Positions 24,933 through 35,700 of a DNA stretch of 42,785 bases are shown here, one piece after another (positions within the stretch are counted from its first letter, which is position 1; the number at the start of each line of letters is the position of its first letter). The stretch comes from an uncultured Acetobacteraceae bacterium (GTDB lineage: Bacteria > Pseudomonadota > Alphaproteobacteria > Acetobacterales > Acetobacteraceae): assembly GCA_937873095.1 (NCBI GenBank), contig CALMVI010000039.1, positions 1 to 42,785 on the forward strand, in the 5' to 3' direction. The notes beneath the pieces were generated by a model that saw only the letters and a program-made list of their open reading frames with translations, searched no databases and was not told the DNA's origin. The translations under genes and the position numbers were made by a program.

Positions 24933-26579
24933 CTAGAACTCTCCGTAAACGCGGAACAGGACACGGTTCGTGCCCGCCTTGGTGTCGAAACCGCTGTCGA
25001 GCACCTGCGCGTCCTGCAGCGAGCCGTTCAGGTAGCCCCACAGGTTGACGCGCGTGCCGACGCCGACCGAGCTCAGGCCCACCGTCGCGCGCGTGCCGGC
25101 AAGCGCCTGGCGCTGGCTGACCACGCCGCCGTCGAAGAACAGGTGCAGGCGCAGGCTGCGCACCGGCCGCGCGTATCGCGGCAGGTATTTCGCGATCGAC
25201 GGGCTGCGCACCTCGCTCTGCACGGTGATGCCGTAATCGCCGAGCGTCTCGGCCTCCAGGTAGCCGCGCGTGCTGTCCGCGCCGCCGAGCGCGATCTGCT
25301 CGCTGGAGACAAGCGGATCGTTGGTCAGCTGTCCCTGCACCGATCCCCACAGCTGCACGTCGTGCGGCAGGTCCTGTTCGCGCGTGATCCCTGCGCGCAG
25401 CAGGGAAAACCCTGGCGGCGCGTTGAAGCGCTTGGTGTCGAAGGCCTGGTCGTTGCTGCCGAGGCCGGCCAGGCCGAGCTCCACGCCGATCGTCGCGTCG
25501 GTGGTGGACCGTGCGCCCGTCCAGTTCGCGGCGTAGGTGGCGTTCAGCGGATAATACGTCACCGGCGCCGCGGTGGCCTGCGCCGTGCTGGTGAACGTGT
25601 CCAGCTCGTAATATTTCTTGTAGTCCCAGCCGACGCTGAACGAATGGCTGAACCCCGTGGTCGAACCGAGCGGGATCAGCACGCGGAATCCTGCGCTGGT
25701 GCCGCGCCCGGCAACGTCGGTGCTGCCCAGGGTGATGACGTTGCTGTTCGAATGCAGATAGGACAGCAGCACAGACATCCTGCTGCCCGGCAGGTGGAAC
25801 AGGTAGGAGGCGGACGTCACCTCGGCGTCGCGCACGTTCTCCGGCGCCACCTGGTAGCTGATCGTTCCGGTGTCGCCACGCTGGAAGAAGTTGTCGTAGC
25901 TGAGCGAGGCCGCCAGCCGCAGCGGCGTGGTGCCGGCGTTGTAGCGGTTGTTCAGCTCCAGCGATCCGTGCAGCGGCAGCTTGTCGGCCACGTCGAGGTC
26001 GACATCGACAGTGTCGGGCGACCGGCCGGGCTTGAGCGAGGGCTGCACGGTGCGGTCGGGAAGCTGGTTCAGCCCGACGAGGTCGCGGGTGACGCGCCCG
26101 AGATTGGGCACCGTGCCCGGCGCCAGCGAGGGCGCGCCGGCACGCACCGCGCTCGGCAGGAAATACTGCGCGCCGACGACGCGCAGGCGCCCGACCCGCC
26201 GCTCGGTCACCTGCATCCTCACCACGCCGCCGCTCTGGCTGATGCTCTGCGTGGGGATGCTGACCGATACGGTCGGGAAACCCTGCTTCTGGTACAGCGC
26301 CTCCAGCGCCGCGCGCGCATGCTCCACGTCCGAGGCACTGCGGTCGGGTCCCAGGAACGGATAGATGGCCTCCTCGACCTGGTCCTGCGGCAGCACGGTG
26401 CTGCCTTCCACCCGTATCTCGTTCAGATCGAAACGCGGCGCGCCGGCGGCCCCAGCTGCCGGCACGGCCGCACAAGCTGCCGGCACGGCCGCACAAGCCG
26501 CCGGCACGGCCGCACAAGCCGCCGGCACGGCCGCCCAGGCCGCGCACAGCATCGCTGCCTGCGCCGATCTGCCCGCCAT
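24933..26579 (-). CDS. TpsB outer membrane transporter (ShlB/FhaC/HecB family)
   Basis: The 548-residue protein is the secretion pore of a two-partner (type Vb) system. After the leader comes a first POTRA-like domain (FDLNEIRVEGSTVLPQDQ) and a second (VRMQVTERRVGRLRVVGAQY). A 16-strand-type barrel follows, with strands such as GSLELNNRYNAGTTPLRLAA and the family LIPLG segment in FRVLIPLGS. It ends in a C-terminal aromatic residue (LFRVYGEF). TpsB proteins recognise the TPS domain of their exoprotein in the periplasm and let it fold outside. The leader contains a 21-bp tandem repeat that encodes CAAVPAA units. The ATG at 26579 is chosen; a TTG three codons earlier is possible. It is divergent from the giant tpsA gene and heads the exbB-exbD-tonB operon. 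Confidence 0.95.
   Translation of the reverse strand: MAGRSAQAAMLCAAWAAVPAACAAVPAACAAVPAACAAVPAAGAAGAPRFDLNEIRVEGSTVLPQDQVEEAIYPFLGPDRSASDVEHARAALEALYQKQGFPTVSVSIPTQSISQSGGVVRMQVTERRVGRLRVVGAQYFLPSAVRAGAPSLAPGTVPNLGRVTRDLVGLNQLPDRTVQPSLKPGRSPDTVDVDLDVADKLPLHGSLELNNRYNAGTTPLRLAASLSYDNFFQRGDTGTISYQVAPENVRDAEVTSASYLFHLPGSRMSVLLSYLHSNSNVITLGSTDVAGRGTSAGFRVLIPLGSTTGFSHSFSVGWDYKKYYELDTFTSTAQATAAPVTYYPLNATYAANWTGARSTTDATIGVELGLAGLGSNDQAFDTKRFNAPPGFSLLRAGITREQDLPHDVQLWGSVQGQLTNDPLVSSEQIALGGADSTRGYLEAETLGDYGITVQSEVRSPSIAKYLPRYARPVRSLRLHLFFDGGVVSQRQALAGTRATVGLSSVGVGTRVNLWGYLNGSLQDAQVLDSGFDTKAGTNRVLFRVYGEF
26455..26538 (-). repeat. 21-bp in-frame minisatellite (4 copies) in the tpsB leader
   Basis: Four tandem 21-bp units start at 26455, 26476, 26497 and 26518, with only a few changes. 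Each encodes the heptapeptide CAAVPAA (or a variant) within residues 14-42 of TpsB. The unit keeps the frame, so copy changes would lengthen or shorten the hydrophobic leader only. The repeated cysteines are unusual for a signal peptide. Confidence 0.95.
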
Positions 26580-26675
26580 GATCTGCAATCCGATTGGCCC
26601 GAAATATTCTTGAGACGGGCGTTGTATTGCCCAGCATAGACCGACTGTCGAGCGCGAAACCCTGGTTCCAAACCC

Positions 26676-26693
26676 ATGTCATAAAAATGTCTT
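26676..26693 (+). promoter_or_regulatory. Candidate PHO box (PhoB site) upstream of tpsA
   Basis: Two 7-bp direct repeats, ATGTCAT and ATGTCTT, are separated by AAAA, giving the 11-bp period of PhoB sites. The consensus repeat is CTGTCAT; the two repeats here deviate by one and two bases. The site lies in the 171-base region between the divergent tpsB and tpsA genes, oriented towards tpsA. I do not see a convincing -10 element at the expected 10-base distance; a TACTAT lies closer. The site suggests induction by phosphate starvation. Confidence 0.62.
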
Positions 26694-26750
26694 TTTACTA
26701 TGTTCCCCGACGCGGCTAGCCAAGATGTGGGCTGGAGTATTGGGGCGCGC

Positions 26751-29700
26751 ATGTACACCGGCGCATGTGACGTCAATTACTTACAGCGGACTCCTCACAG
26801 TCTTTGCGGGCCGCTTTCCGTTGCTTCCCCGCGCGCCCAGGCCAGGCTGATAAGGCCAGGGCTGCTGCGATCCGTCAGCCTGACCGCCCTGCTCGTCGCC
26901 TCCGCCTCTCCGGCCCGCGCCGCGCCGTTCCGCTCCCTGGCCCAGGGCCTGGGCGGGCCGGCGCGCCTGCCGCTGACGGCGGCGGCCAGCGGAGGCGGCA
27001 CGGCGGCGATGCAGGCGGCCCAGCTCGGCGCGCGCAACCTGTCCGCAGCCGCGCAGAAATTCGCCAGCATGGCCCAGTCGCTGGCCCTGCAGGCCGCACA
27101 GGCGCGCCAGGGCGCCGGCGGGCCGGCCGATGGCTGGCTGGTGACGGGCGGGCTGCAGCCCGCTGCGGGCTACCAGACCGCCGGCTCGGGCGTCTTCCAG
27201 GGCGCCTCCGCGCCGACCCTGCCGGCCGGCGCCACGAACGTCACCATCGTCCAGACTGCGCCCAAGGCGATCCTGAACTGGCAGAGCTTCAACGTGGGAC
27301 GGCACACCACCGTCACCTTCGACCAGTCGGCGGGCGGGGCTGCCGCGTCCAGCTGGTCGGTGCTGAACCGCATCGACTCGCCCTCGACCACGCCCACCGA
27401 GATCTTCGGCGCGGTGCACGCCCAGGGCCAGGTCTGGGTGCTGAACCTGAACGGCGTGCTGTTCGGCGCGGGCGCGCAGGTCAGCCTGCACTCGCTGGTC
27501 GCGGGCGGGTTCTCGACCACCGATTCGCAATACCTCACCCGCGGCCTCTACGCCGCCGGCAAGCAGGCGCCGTTCACCGCGGGCCTGGGCGCGGTCACGG
27601 TGCAGCCGGGCGCCAGCATCGTCACCGCCGCGCCGGCCTCGCCCACGGATGGCGGCGGGTCGGTGATCCTGCTCGGCGCCTCGGCCGAGAACGACGGCTC
27701 CATCGCCACGCCGGCCGGCCAGACGATCCTCGGCGCAGGCGGGTCGTTCCTGCTGCGCCAGGGCTACACCGCCAGCTCGGCGGGCGGCGGCGCCGTCACC
27801 GGCAACACCAGCTCCACCGTGCTCGGCAGCGAGATCGCGGTGACGCAGGGGGGTGCGGCCACCAATACCGGGCTGATCCAGGCCACCACAGGCGACGTCA
27901 CCATGGCCGGGCAGACGCTCACCCAGGCCGGCATCGTCGCCGTCACGACCGCGATCGACCAGCGCGGCACCATCCACCTGCTGACGCCGCAGACCGACCG
28001 GGCGGCGTCCGTCACCCTGGCGCCGGGCAGCGTGACCGCCATCACGCCCGATCCCGGCTCTGGCCAGGCGCTGGGGTCGGCGCAGGCGTCGAAATACGCG
28101 TCGCAGACCGCCTATGCCGGCGAGACGCTGCTGAACGACCAGTCGCCGCTGCCCGACCAGCCAGGCTACGCGCGCATCGAGATCACCACGGGCGGCACCG
28201 TCTCGTTCCAGGGCCAGTCCCTGACGCTCGCCCCGGGCGGACAGGTCGCCGTCACCGCGGGCCGGCGCGTGTTCGCCTCCGGCGGCGCGCAGCTCGACGT
28301 CTCCGGCCTGACCGGCATCACCCTGCCGCTCGCCCAGGACCTGCTGAGCGTCAACATCCAGGGCGCCCAGCTCGCGGACTCGCCGCTGAACCGGGACACG
28401 GGGCTGCTGTCGAGCAACACGGTGCAGATCGACAGCCGCACCCTGGTCGAGGTGCCGGCGAGTGCCGCCGACCCGCAGAACCGCGACTACACGGCGGGCG
28501 GGCTGCTGCAGGTGACGGGCGAGCTGTCGGCGCTGAACACCACCCTGCCGCAATGGCTGACGGTGGGCGGCAGGATCACGCTGAACAGCCCCGAACTGGT
28601 CGCCCAGCCGGGCTCGGTGTTCAACATCGCCGGCGGCGCGGTCGCCTACCAGGGCGGGCTGGTGCCGCAGACCTACCTGATCGGGCCGGCCGGCGTGCTC
28701 TACAACATCGACACCGCGCCCGGGAACCTCAGCTACTCCGGCATCTATCACGGCGACGTCGTCGACCACCGGCGCTGGAACGTGGTGGACACCTATGCGA
28801 ACCCGCTGCTGGCCCCTGCCAGCATCGCCGAGAGCGGCTACACCGTGGGGCGCGACGGCGGCAGCCTGCTGCTGCAGACGCCCACCGCGGTGTTCGAGGG
28901 TACCATCAACGCCGGCGTGCAGACCGGCGCGCAGCAGGTGGCCGCCCGCCCGGCCGCCGTCTCCGACCCGTTCCAGCTGACGCAGCAGACGGCACCGCTC
29001 GCCGGCAGCCTGACGCTGGAGAGTGCGGCCAACGGCGCCCCCGTCACCGCGCCCACCGAGGTCACAATCGGCGCAGGGGCGTCCAGCGTCGCGGCCTCGC
29101 TCACCGCCGGCGCAGCCCTGCCGGCCGGCCTGCGCAACACCGCGGTGTTCGGCGCGCAGCAGCTGGCCGGGCTGGGGGCGCTGACCATCGCGGTCGGGCC
29201 CGCCTCGGTCACCGACCGCAACGCCGGCTCGATCGACGTCGCGGCCCCGCTCAGCCTCGCCGATGGCGGCGCGCTGTCGCTCGCGGCGCCAGTGGTCAGC
29301 CTCGGCGCAGGCATCACGGTGCGCGGCGGCAGCCTGACGGTGCAGACCGAGGATCCGCTGACCCAGGCCGCGTTCTCCACGGTGGACCGCGGCACCATCA
29401 CGCTCGCCCCAGGCGCGGTGCTCGACACGCGCGGCACCTGGACCAACGCGCTGCTGGACCCCTCGGCACCGCCCAGCTTGGCCACCATCGACGGCGGCGA
29501 CGTCACCCTGCGCTCGACCGGCACGCTCGAGCTCGGCGCCGGCAGCCTGATCGACGCCAGCGCGGGCGGGCTGTTCACCGTGGCGGCCAGGCTGCAGGGC
29601 GGCCATGGCGGCGCGGTCACGCTGATCGGCGACGACCCGGCCTTCGATTACGGCGCCTCCTCCAGCCGGAGGCAGCGCGCCGAGCAGCCTGTGGTGCTGG

Positions 29701-32700
29701 ACGGCACGGTGCGGTCGCTTGGCGTCACGGCGGGCGGCAGCTTCACCCTGGACGCGCCCTCGGTGGTGATCGGCGGCGCGCCGCCGGCCGATCCGACCCA
29801 GGTGGCGCTCGCGGGCGCGTTCTTCGGCTCCGGCTTCGGCGGCTACGCCATCAACGGCTTCGGCCCGGGCGGCGTCGCCGTCCTGCCGGGGACCACGCTC
29901 GACGTCACCGAACCGCTGCTGCAGCCCGGCCCGCAGACGGCGCAGTCGCCGACCGGCACCGACCCGGAGGCGGCGCTGACGCCGGTCCTGCCGCCCACCT
30001 ACACCCTCAACACCGTCCAGGGCGGGCTCACCCAGCGGCCCGGCGCCAGCCTGTCGCTCACCTCGGCCTTCGGCACGCTGAGCGCGCCGGGCAAGACGGC
30101 GCGGTCGGCCGTGGTCTCCGGCGGCATCACCATCGGCACCGGTGCGGCGATCACCGTGGACCCGCTGCAGAGCGTGACCCTGAGCAGCCCGTCCGAGATC
30201 GTGGTGGACGGCCGGATCACCGCGCCGTCCGGGACCATCTCGGTGCTGAACACCAGCGCGAACCGGCCCTACGCCCCCGGCCTCTCGTCGCTCTCGGTCT
30301 GGATCGGCGGCACGGCCACGCTGGACGCCTCGGCGCGCCCAGTTACCGGAACCGTCTCCACCGGCAGCGCGGGCGGACGCCCGTTCGGCATCGTGCCGCA
30401 GGGCGGGTCGATCGTGATCGGCGCGCCGACCAGCCCGCAGGCCTTCGAGGACGGCGTCGCCTCCACCGACGCGTTCATCTTCGTCCGGCCGGGCGCCACG
30501 CTGACGGCCGCCGGCGCCAGTGCCGCCATCGATGTCGGGCAGACGCTGCAGAACTCGCTCCCGCCCGCGCTACTGGGCCAGGGCCAGGCGGGAACCGGCG
30601 CCGTCCCGGTGGCCAGCAACGGCGGCACGATCAGCTTTTCCTCCTACAACGGCATCTACCTCGACGGCACGATCGCCGCGCCCGCCGGCGGCGCGTCGGC
30701 GGCCGGCGGCACGCTGGGGGTCGAGATGGACCTGCCGGCCCTGCCACGGCCGGACCAGAGCCAGATCAGCATCCCGCAATGGTTCTTCGAGCCCCGGCGC
30801 ATCGTCGTCAGCACCGACGCGCCGCCGGACACGGTGCCCGCGGGCCTCTCGCCGGGCGACGGATCGTTCGTGCGCCAGCAGGGGCTGGTGGGGCAAGCGG
30901 CGGTCAGCCAGTCGCTGGTCGCGACCGGCGGGTTCGACACCCTGTTCCTGCTGGCGCGCGACCAGATCGTGTTCGACCCCGCCGACACGGCCGGCGTCTC
31001 GCTCAGCCTGGGCCAGAGCGCGACGCTCGCCGCGTTCGCCTTCTCCGACGCCACCAAGGCAGGCAACGTCGCGATCAGCGCGCCCTATGTGGCGCTGTCC
31101 GGCGCCCCCAACCTCACCGTCGAGAAATCAACCTCGATCATCCCTGGCCTCAACGAAGCGGGTGCGGTCGCTTCCTTCTCGCAACGCTATCAGCCCTGCC
31201 TGTCGGGGGCGGGCAACTGTGCCTCCGGAACCTTCACGGTGACCGCCGACCAGATCGACCTGTCGCGCAGCGTCCGGTTCGGCGTCTCCGGCAGCACCCC
31301 GGCCAGCGCCACCGGCACGACCACGCGCACCATCGACCAGCCCGGCTTCGACGCCGTCGACCTGCTGAGCAGCGGCGACATACGCTTCGTTCCGCCCGCC
31401 TCCGGCCTCGCCGACGTCACGAAGTCGACCGACGCGGTCAACAAGCTGACCCTGGCCGACGCGTCGCTGGTGACGACGGGCGACCTGACGCTGTCGGCGG
31501 CGCGCGTCTATCCGGCGACCGGAGTCTCCGCCCTGCTCGCCGCCGGCTTCGTGTCCGGCGACACGCCACGCGGCAAGGACCCGTCGACCGGCTACTACGC
31601 CGACAGCACGCTGGTCTTCGCAACCGGCACGGACGCGGCACAGCAGACCCCGCTCTCGGTGTTCGGCCAGCTGCAGGTCTATGGCGAGACGATCGAGCAG
31701 GGCGGCAACGTCAGCGCGCCGCTGGGCAGCATCGACCTCGGCCTGCGCCCGCTGATCACGCCGCCCGGCCTGCCTGCGGGCGCGGTGCCGACGCCGGCCG
31801 CCCAAGTGCTGCTGCTGCCGGGCAGCGTCACCTCGGTCAGCGCCGCCGGCGCCACCATCCCGTTCGGCGGCACCACCGACGGGCTGACCTACGGCTATGA
31901 CGGCCAGGTGCTGGCGTTCTCGCCGGCGGTCTACGGCGCCGACCCTGCCTTCGGCCAGCAATCGATCGGCCTGGCCGCGGCACGGGTGCAGGCCGATGCG
32001 GGGGCCGTGCTGGATTTGCGCGGCGGCGGCACGCTGACCGGCGGCGGCGGCGAGATACTGGGCTCGGGCGGGGCGTTCCAGAGCCAGGGCTTCATTGCCG
32101 GGCGCGGCGGCTCGACGGACGTGCTCACCACCCCCCTGCTCGCCATCACTCCCTCCGGCGGCGCGGTGCAGGCGCAGCCGACCGTGCAGCAGGACCCGAT
32201 CTTCGCCATCCTGCCCGGGCTGCAGGGCGGCTACGCGCCGACCACCCTGCTGGACGCCAGTGCGGTCAGCTACGCCGGCAGCGTGCCCCTGCCGGGCGAG
32301 CAGGTGACGATCGGCGCCGGCGTCCCCGGCCTGGCGGCAGGCACCTACACGCTGCTGCCCTCGTACTACGCGCTGCTGCCTGGCGGCTACCGGGTGCAGC
32401 TCGGCGGGGCCACCGGCTCGGCCTCGGTGCTGGGCGCGCAGCCCTCGGTGGACGGCTCGTTCGCGCTCACCGGAACGCTCGGCTTCGCCAATACCGGGCG
32501 GACATCCGCCCAGCCGGTCAGCCTGACCGTCACCTCGGGCGCCACCGTGCGCACCTACGCCCAGTACGACGAGCAGGATTACGCGCAGACCGCCGCCGCG
32601 AGTGCCGCCGTGCTGTCCAAGCCGCGCCCGTACCTGCCGCAGGACGCGGGCCAGATCGACCTGCAGTTCCTGCTGGCCAAGCGCCCGGCGGCCGGCATCC

Positions 32701-35700
32701 CGCTCGACTTTGCTGGCACGGCACTGCTCTCGGCGGCGCCAGGCGGCTATGACGGCGACGTCATCGTGCAGCAGGGCGCAGCCCCGATCGAGATCCTGGG
32801 ACAGGGCGCGCCGACCAAGGGCTACGTCTCCCTGCCCGCATCCAGCCTGGACGCCTTCGGCGCGCCGCTGCTGCTGGTCGGCGGCGACTTCACCTCCAAC
32901 CTCGGCTTCACCACGCTGAACAACCCCGGCGCGGACAACTCGGTCACGCTGCGTTCGGGCGCCACCCTGACCGCCGGCGCGGTCTGGCTGTTCGGCACCG
33001 GCACCGGCGGCGTCAGCGTCGAACAGGGTGCGGCCATCTCGACGCTCGGCCAGGCCCCGAACCTGCCCGATTCGCGCAGCGGCGCGGTGTTCTCCGTGAC
33101 CGATGACGGCACCGGCCCGTCCGAGGCGGCGGTGGTCGTGGCCGGCGGCAGCTACACGATCCTGCCGGGCGCCCCTGGCACCGCCACGGTCACGCTCGGC
33201 GGCTGCGCCGTCGGGGGCAGCTGTTCGGGCAGCACCAGCCTCGCCTCGAGCGGCCTGGTCGCGGTCTTCGCCGGCGGCGCGGTCACCGAGGCGGGCCCGG
33301 CCGCCTTCGCCGCGCCGGAGCTCATGCTGGGCGCGCCGAGCATCAACCTGACCCCGGACGCGTTCGCCGGCAGCGCGCCCGCCGGCATCACCCTGTCGCA
33401 ATCGGCGCTGACCGGCCTGCTCGCCGGCAGCCCTGGCCTCGCCTCGCTCGACCTGATCGCCAGCCAGTCGGTCAACCTGTATGGCAGCCTGCAGTTCGGC
33501 AGGGCGCCCGGCACCGGCGCGCCGCTGCAGCTCGTGCTCGACACGCCGGCGATCTACGGCGCCGGCGCGGCAGGCAGCACGGCCACGCTGGCCGCGGACA
33601 CCATCGTCTGGGCCAACAGCGCCGGCGCGCCGGCGCCCATACTGCCGGGCGGCCCCGGCACCGGGTCGGGCGCGCTGACGCTGGACGCGCGCGACCTCGT
33701 GATCGGCGCAGCACCCGTGTCCCAGCCGCAGGACCAGACGACTATCGCCCGCACCGCCATTGGCTTTTCCGACGTGACCCTGATCGGCACGAAGGAGGTG
33801 ACCGGCAACACCCACGCCGCCCTCTCGGTCTACCAGGCGCAGGGCGCCTACGGCACCGCGACGCTGGGCAGCGCCGGCATCGGCGGCGCGCTGTCGATCG
33901 ACACCCCCCTGCTGACCGCCGCACCGGGCGGGATCCTGAGCCTCGCCGCCGGCGCCGGCGTGACGGTGGCCGGCGCCCCCGGCGCGCCCGCATCCACGAC
34001 GGCGGGGGGCTTGGGCGGCGAGATCGACGTGGACGCGCCGACGATCGCCCTGTCCACCCGCGTCGCCCTGCCCAGCGGCAAGCTGGTGCTGAACGCCACG
34101 GGCGACATCACGCTCGGCGCCGGATCGGTGCTCGACCTGACCGGCCCCGCCCTCGGCTTCTTCGACGTGACCCGCGGCAGCTGGGGCGGCACGGTGCAGC
34201 TGACATCCTCGCAGGGCAGCATCACCCAGGAGGCCGGCGGCGTCATCGACGTGTCGGCGCAGATGGCGCAGGGCGGCACGCTGTCGGCCACCGCCCTGTC
34301 GGGCGCGGTGACCCTGGACGGCACGCTGGCCGGGGGCGCGCCCGCCGGCTATGGCGGCGGGTCGATCGACCTGCGCGGCGCCAGCCTGGCGGGCCCGGCC
34401 GGCAGCATGACCGTGCCGGCCGCGTTCATGGCGTTCAACGACGCGCTGAACCAGGGCGGCTTCACGCTGGCCCGCGGCTTCGAGCTGGCCGGGCCGGGCA
34501 GCCTGACGCTGCCCGCCGGCGGCACGATCACCGCCCAGACCACCGCCATCGCGGTGGACAGGGGCAGCCTCGACATCGAGGGCACGATCGACGCTTCCGG
34601 CCCGAACCCCGGCACGATCAGGCTGGCCGGGGCGGGCGGGCTGACGCTCGGCGGCGGTTCGGTCCTCGCCGCACAGGGGACGGTCGAGCAATGCGCCTCC
34701 GGCCCGTGCAGCGCTGTCGCGGGCCAGGCGCAGGACCAGCCGGTGGACGCGCTGAACGCGGCGCAGATCGAGCTGACCGTGCCGGCCAGCGTCAGCGCCG
34801 ACGGCGTCCATTTCGCGCCCAACACCGCCGGCCTGACCATCGCGCCGGGTGCGACCATCGACATCGCCTCGCCCGACCCGACGGCGGACGCGCGCATCGA
34901 GATCGACGTGCCGCGCACCGCCGCCGCCTCGGGCGACGCCAACATCAGCGCCGCCGGGCCGGTCAGCATCCTGGGTGCGACCCGCGCCAGCAGCATCGAC
35001 GTGAACGCGTTCTGGGCCTACGCGCCGGACAGCGCGCCGTTCCTGGCCGGCGGGGTGCTGACCCAGGCGGCGTTCGGCTCGGCCGCCTCGCCCGGCCCCA
35101 TCGCCGCCGACGCCCAGGCCTTCATCGGCCAGGCGCTGGCGACCGGGCTGGTCACCGGCAAGCTGGCGGGGCTCAGCGCCTACGCGCAGGCGTTCCACCT
35201 GCGGCCGGGGGTCGAGATCGACGGCAGCGCCGACGTCGCCGGCGGCAACCTGACCGTGCTGGGCGACATCGACCTGTCCGGCCTGCGTTTCGCCGGCGTG
35301 AACCCGAACACGCCGCTCTCCGCCGCGGTGTACGGCTCCGGCGAACCGGGCGTGCTGTGGCTGCGCGCGCCCGGCACGCTGGACGTGCTGGGCAGCATCA
35401 ACGACGGCTTCGCGCCGCCGCCCGCGACCCCGGACGACCAGGGCTGGGTGCTGCACCCCGGCCGCGTGCCGGCCGGCCAAAGCGTGATCCTGCCGGTGCA
35501 GGTGACGCTCGGCCCTGGCACGGTGTTCCCCAAGACCGCCACGCTGACCTACGCGATCCCGCTCGCCGCCAGCACGCTCGCCGCCGGCAGCGTGGCGCCG
35601 ACGCAGCTGGTGCTGGCCGCGTCCAACGCGCAGGCGTTTTCCAGCAACGTGCAGATCGGCCGTTTCGCGCCAGGCAAGACCATCCCCGCCGGCGCGCTGC

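Noticed and set aside
26497-26538. TpsB as a lipoprotein because of PAAC sites in the leader
   Set aside because: Proline at the -3 position is unfavourable for lipid attachment, and TpsB transporters are not lipoproteins.
24933-26682. Upstream extension of the ExbB fusion through the tpsB region, giving a 1,213-codon frame
   Set aside because: The tpsB frame over the same DNA has POTRA and barrel motifs; the extension is Arg/Ala-rich noise. The ATG at 24930 fits the signal-like start.
26700-26750. ATG at 26700 as the tpsA start
   Set aside because: It is only 6 bases past the PHO-box-like site and lacks a ribosome site. It remains possible if the PHO box call is wrong.
26804-31900. Open frame of about 1,700 codons on the plus strand, overlapping the first part of tpsA
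   Set aside because: It is Arg-rich low-complexity translation in a second frame, while the tpsA frame shows a signal peptide, TPS domain and family motifs.
31128-35480. Long open frame of 1,450 codons on the minus strand inside tpsA
   Set aside because: It lies opposite the tpsA frame. Its product is Arg/Gly/Ala-rich with no motifs, a shadow of high GC content and the codon usage of tpsA.
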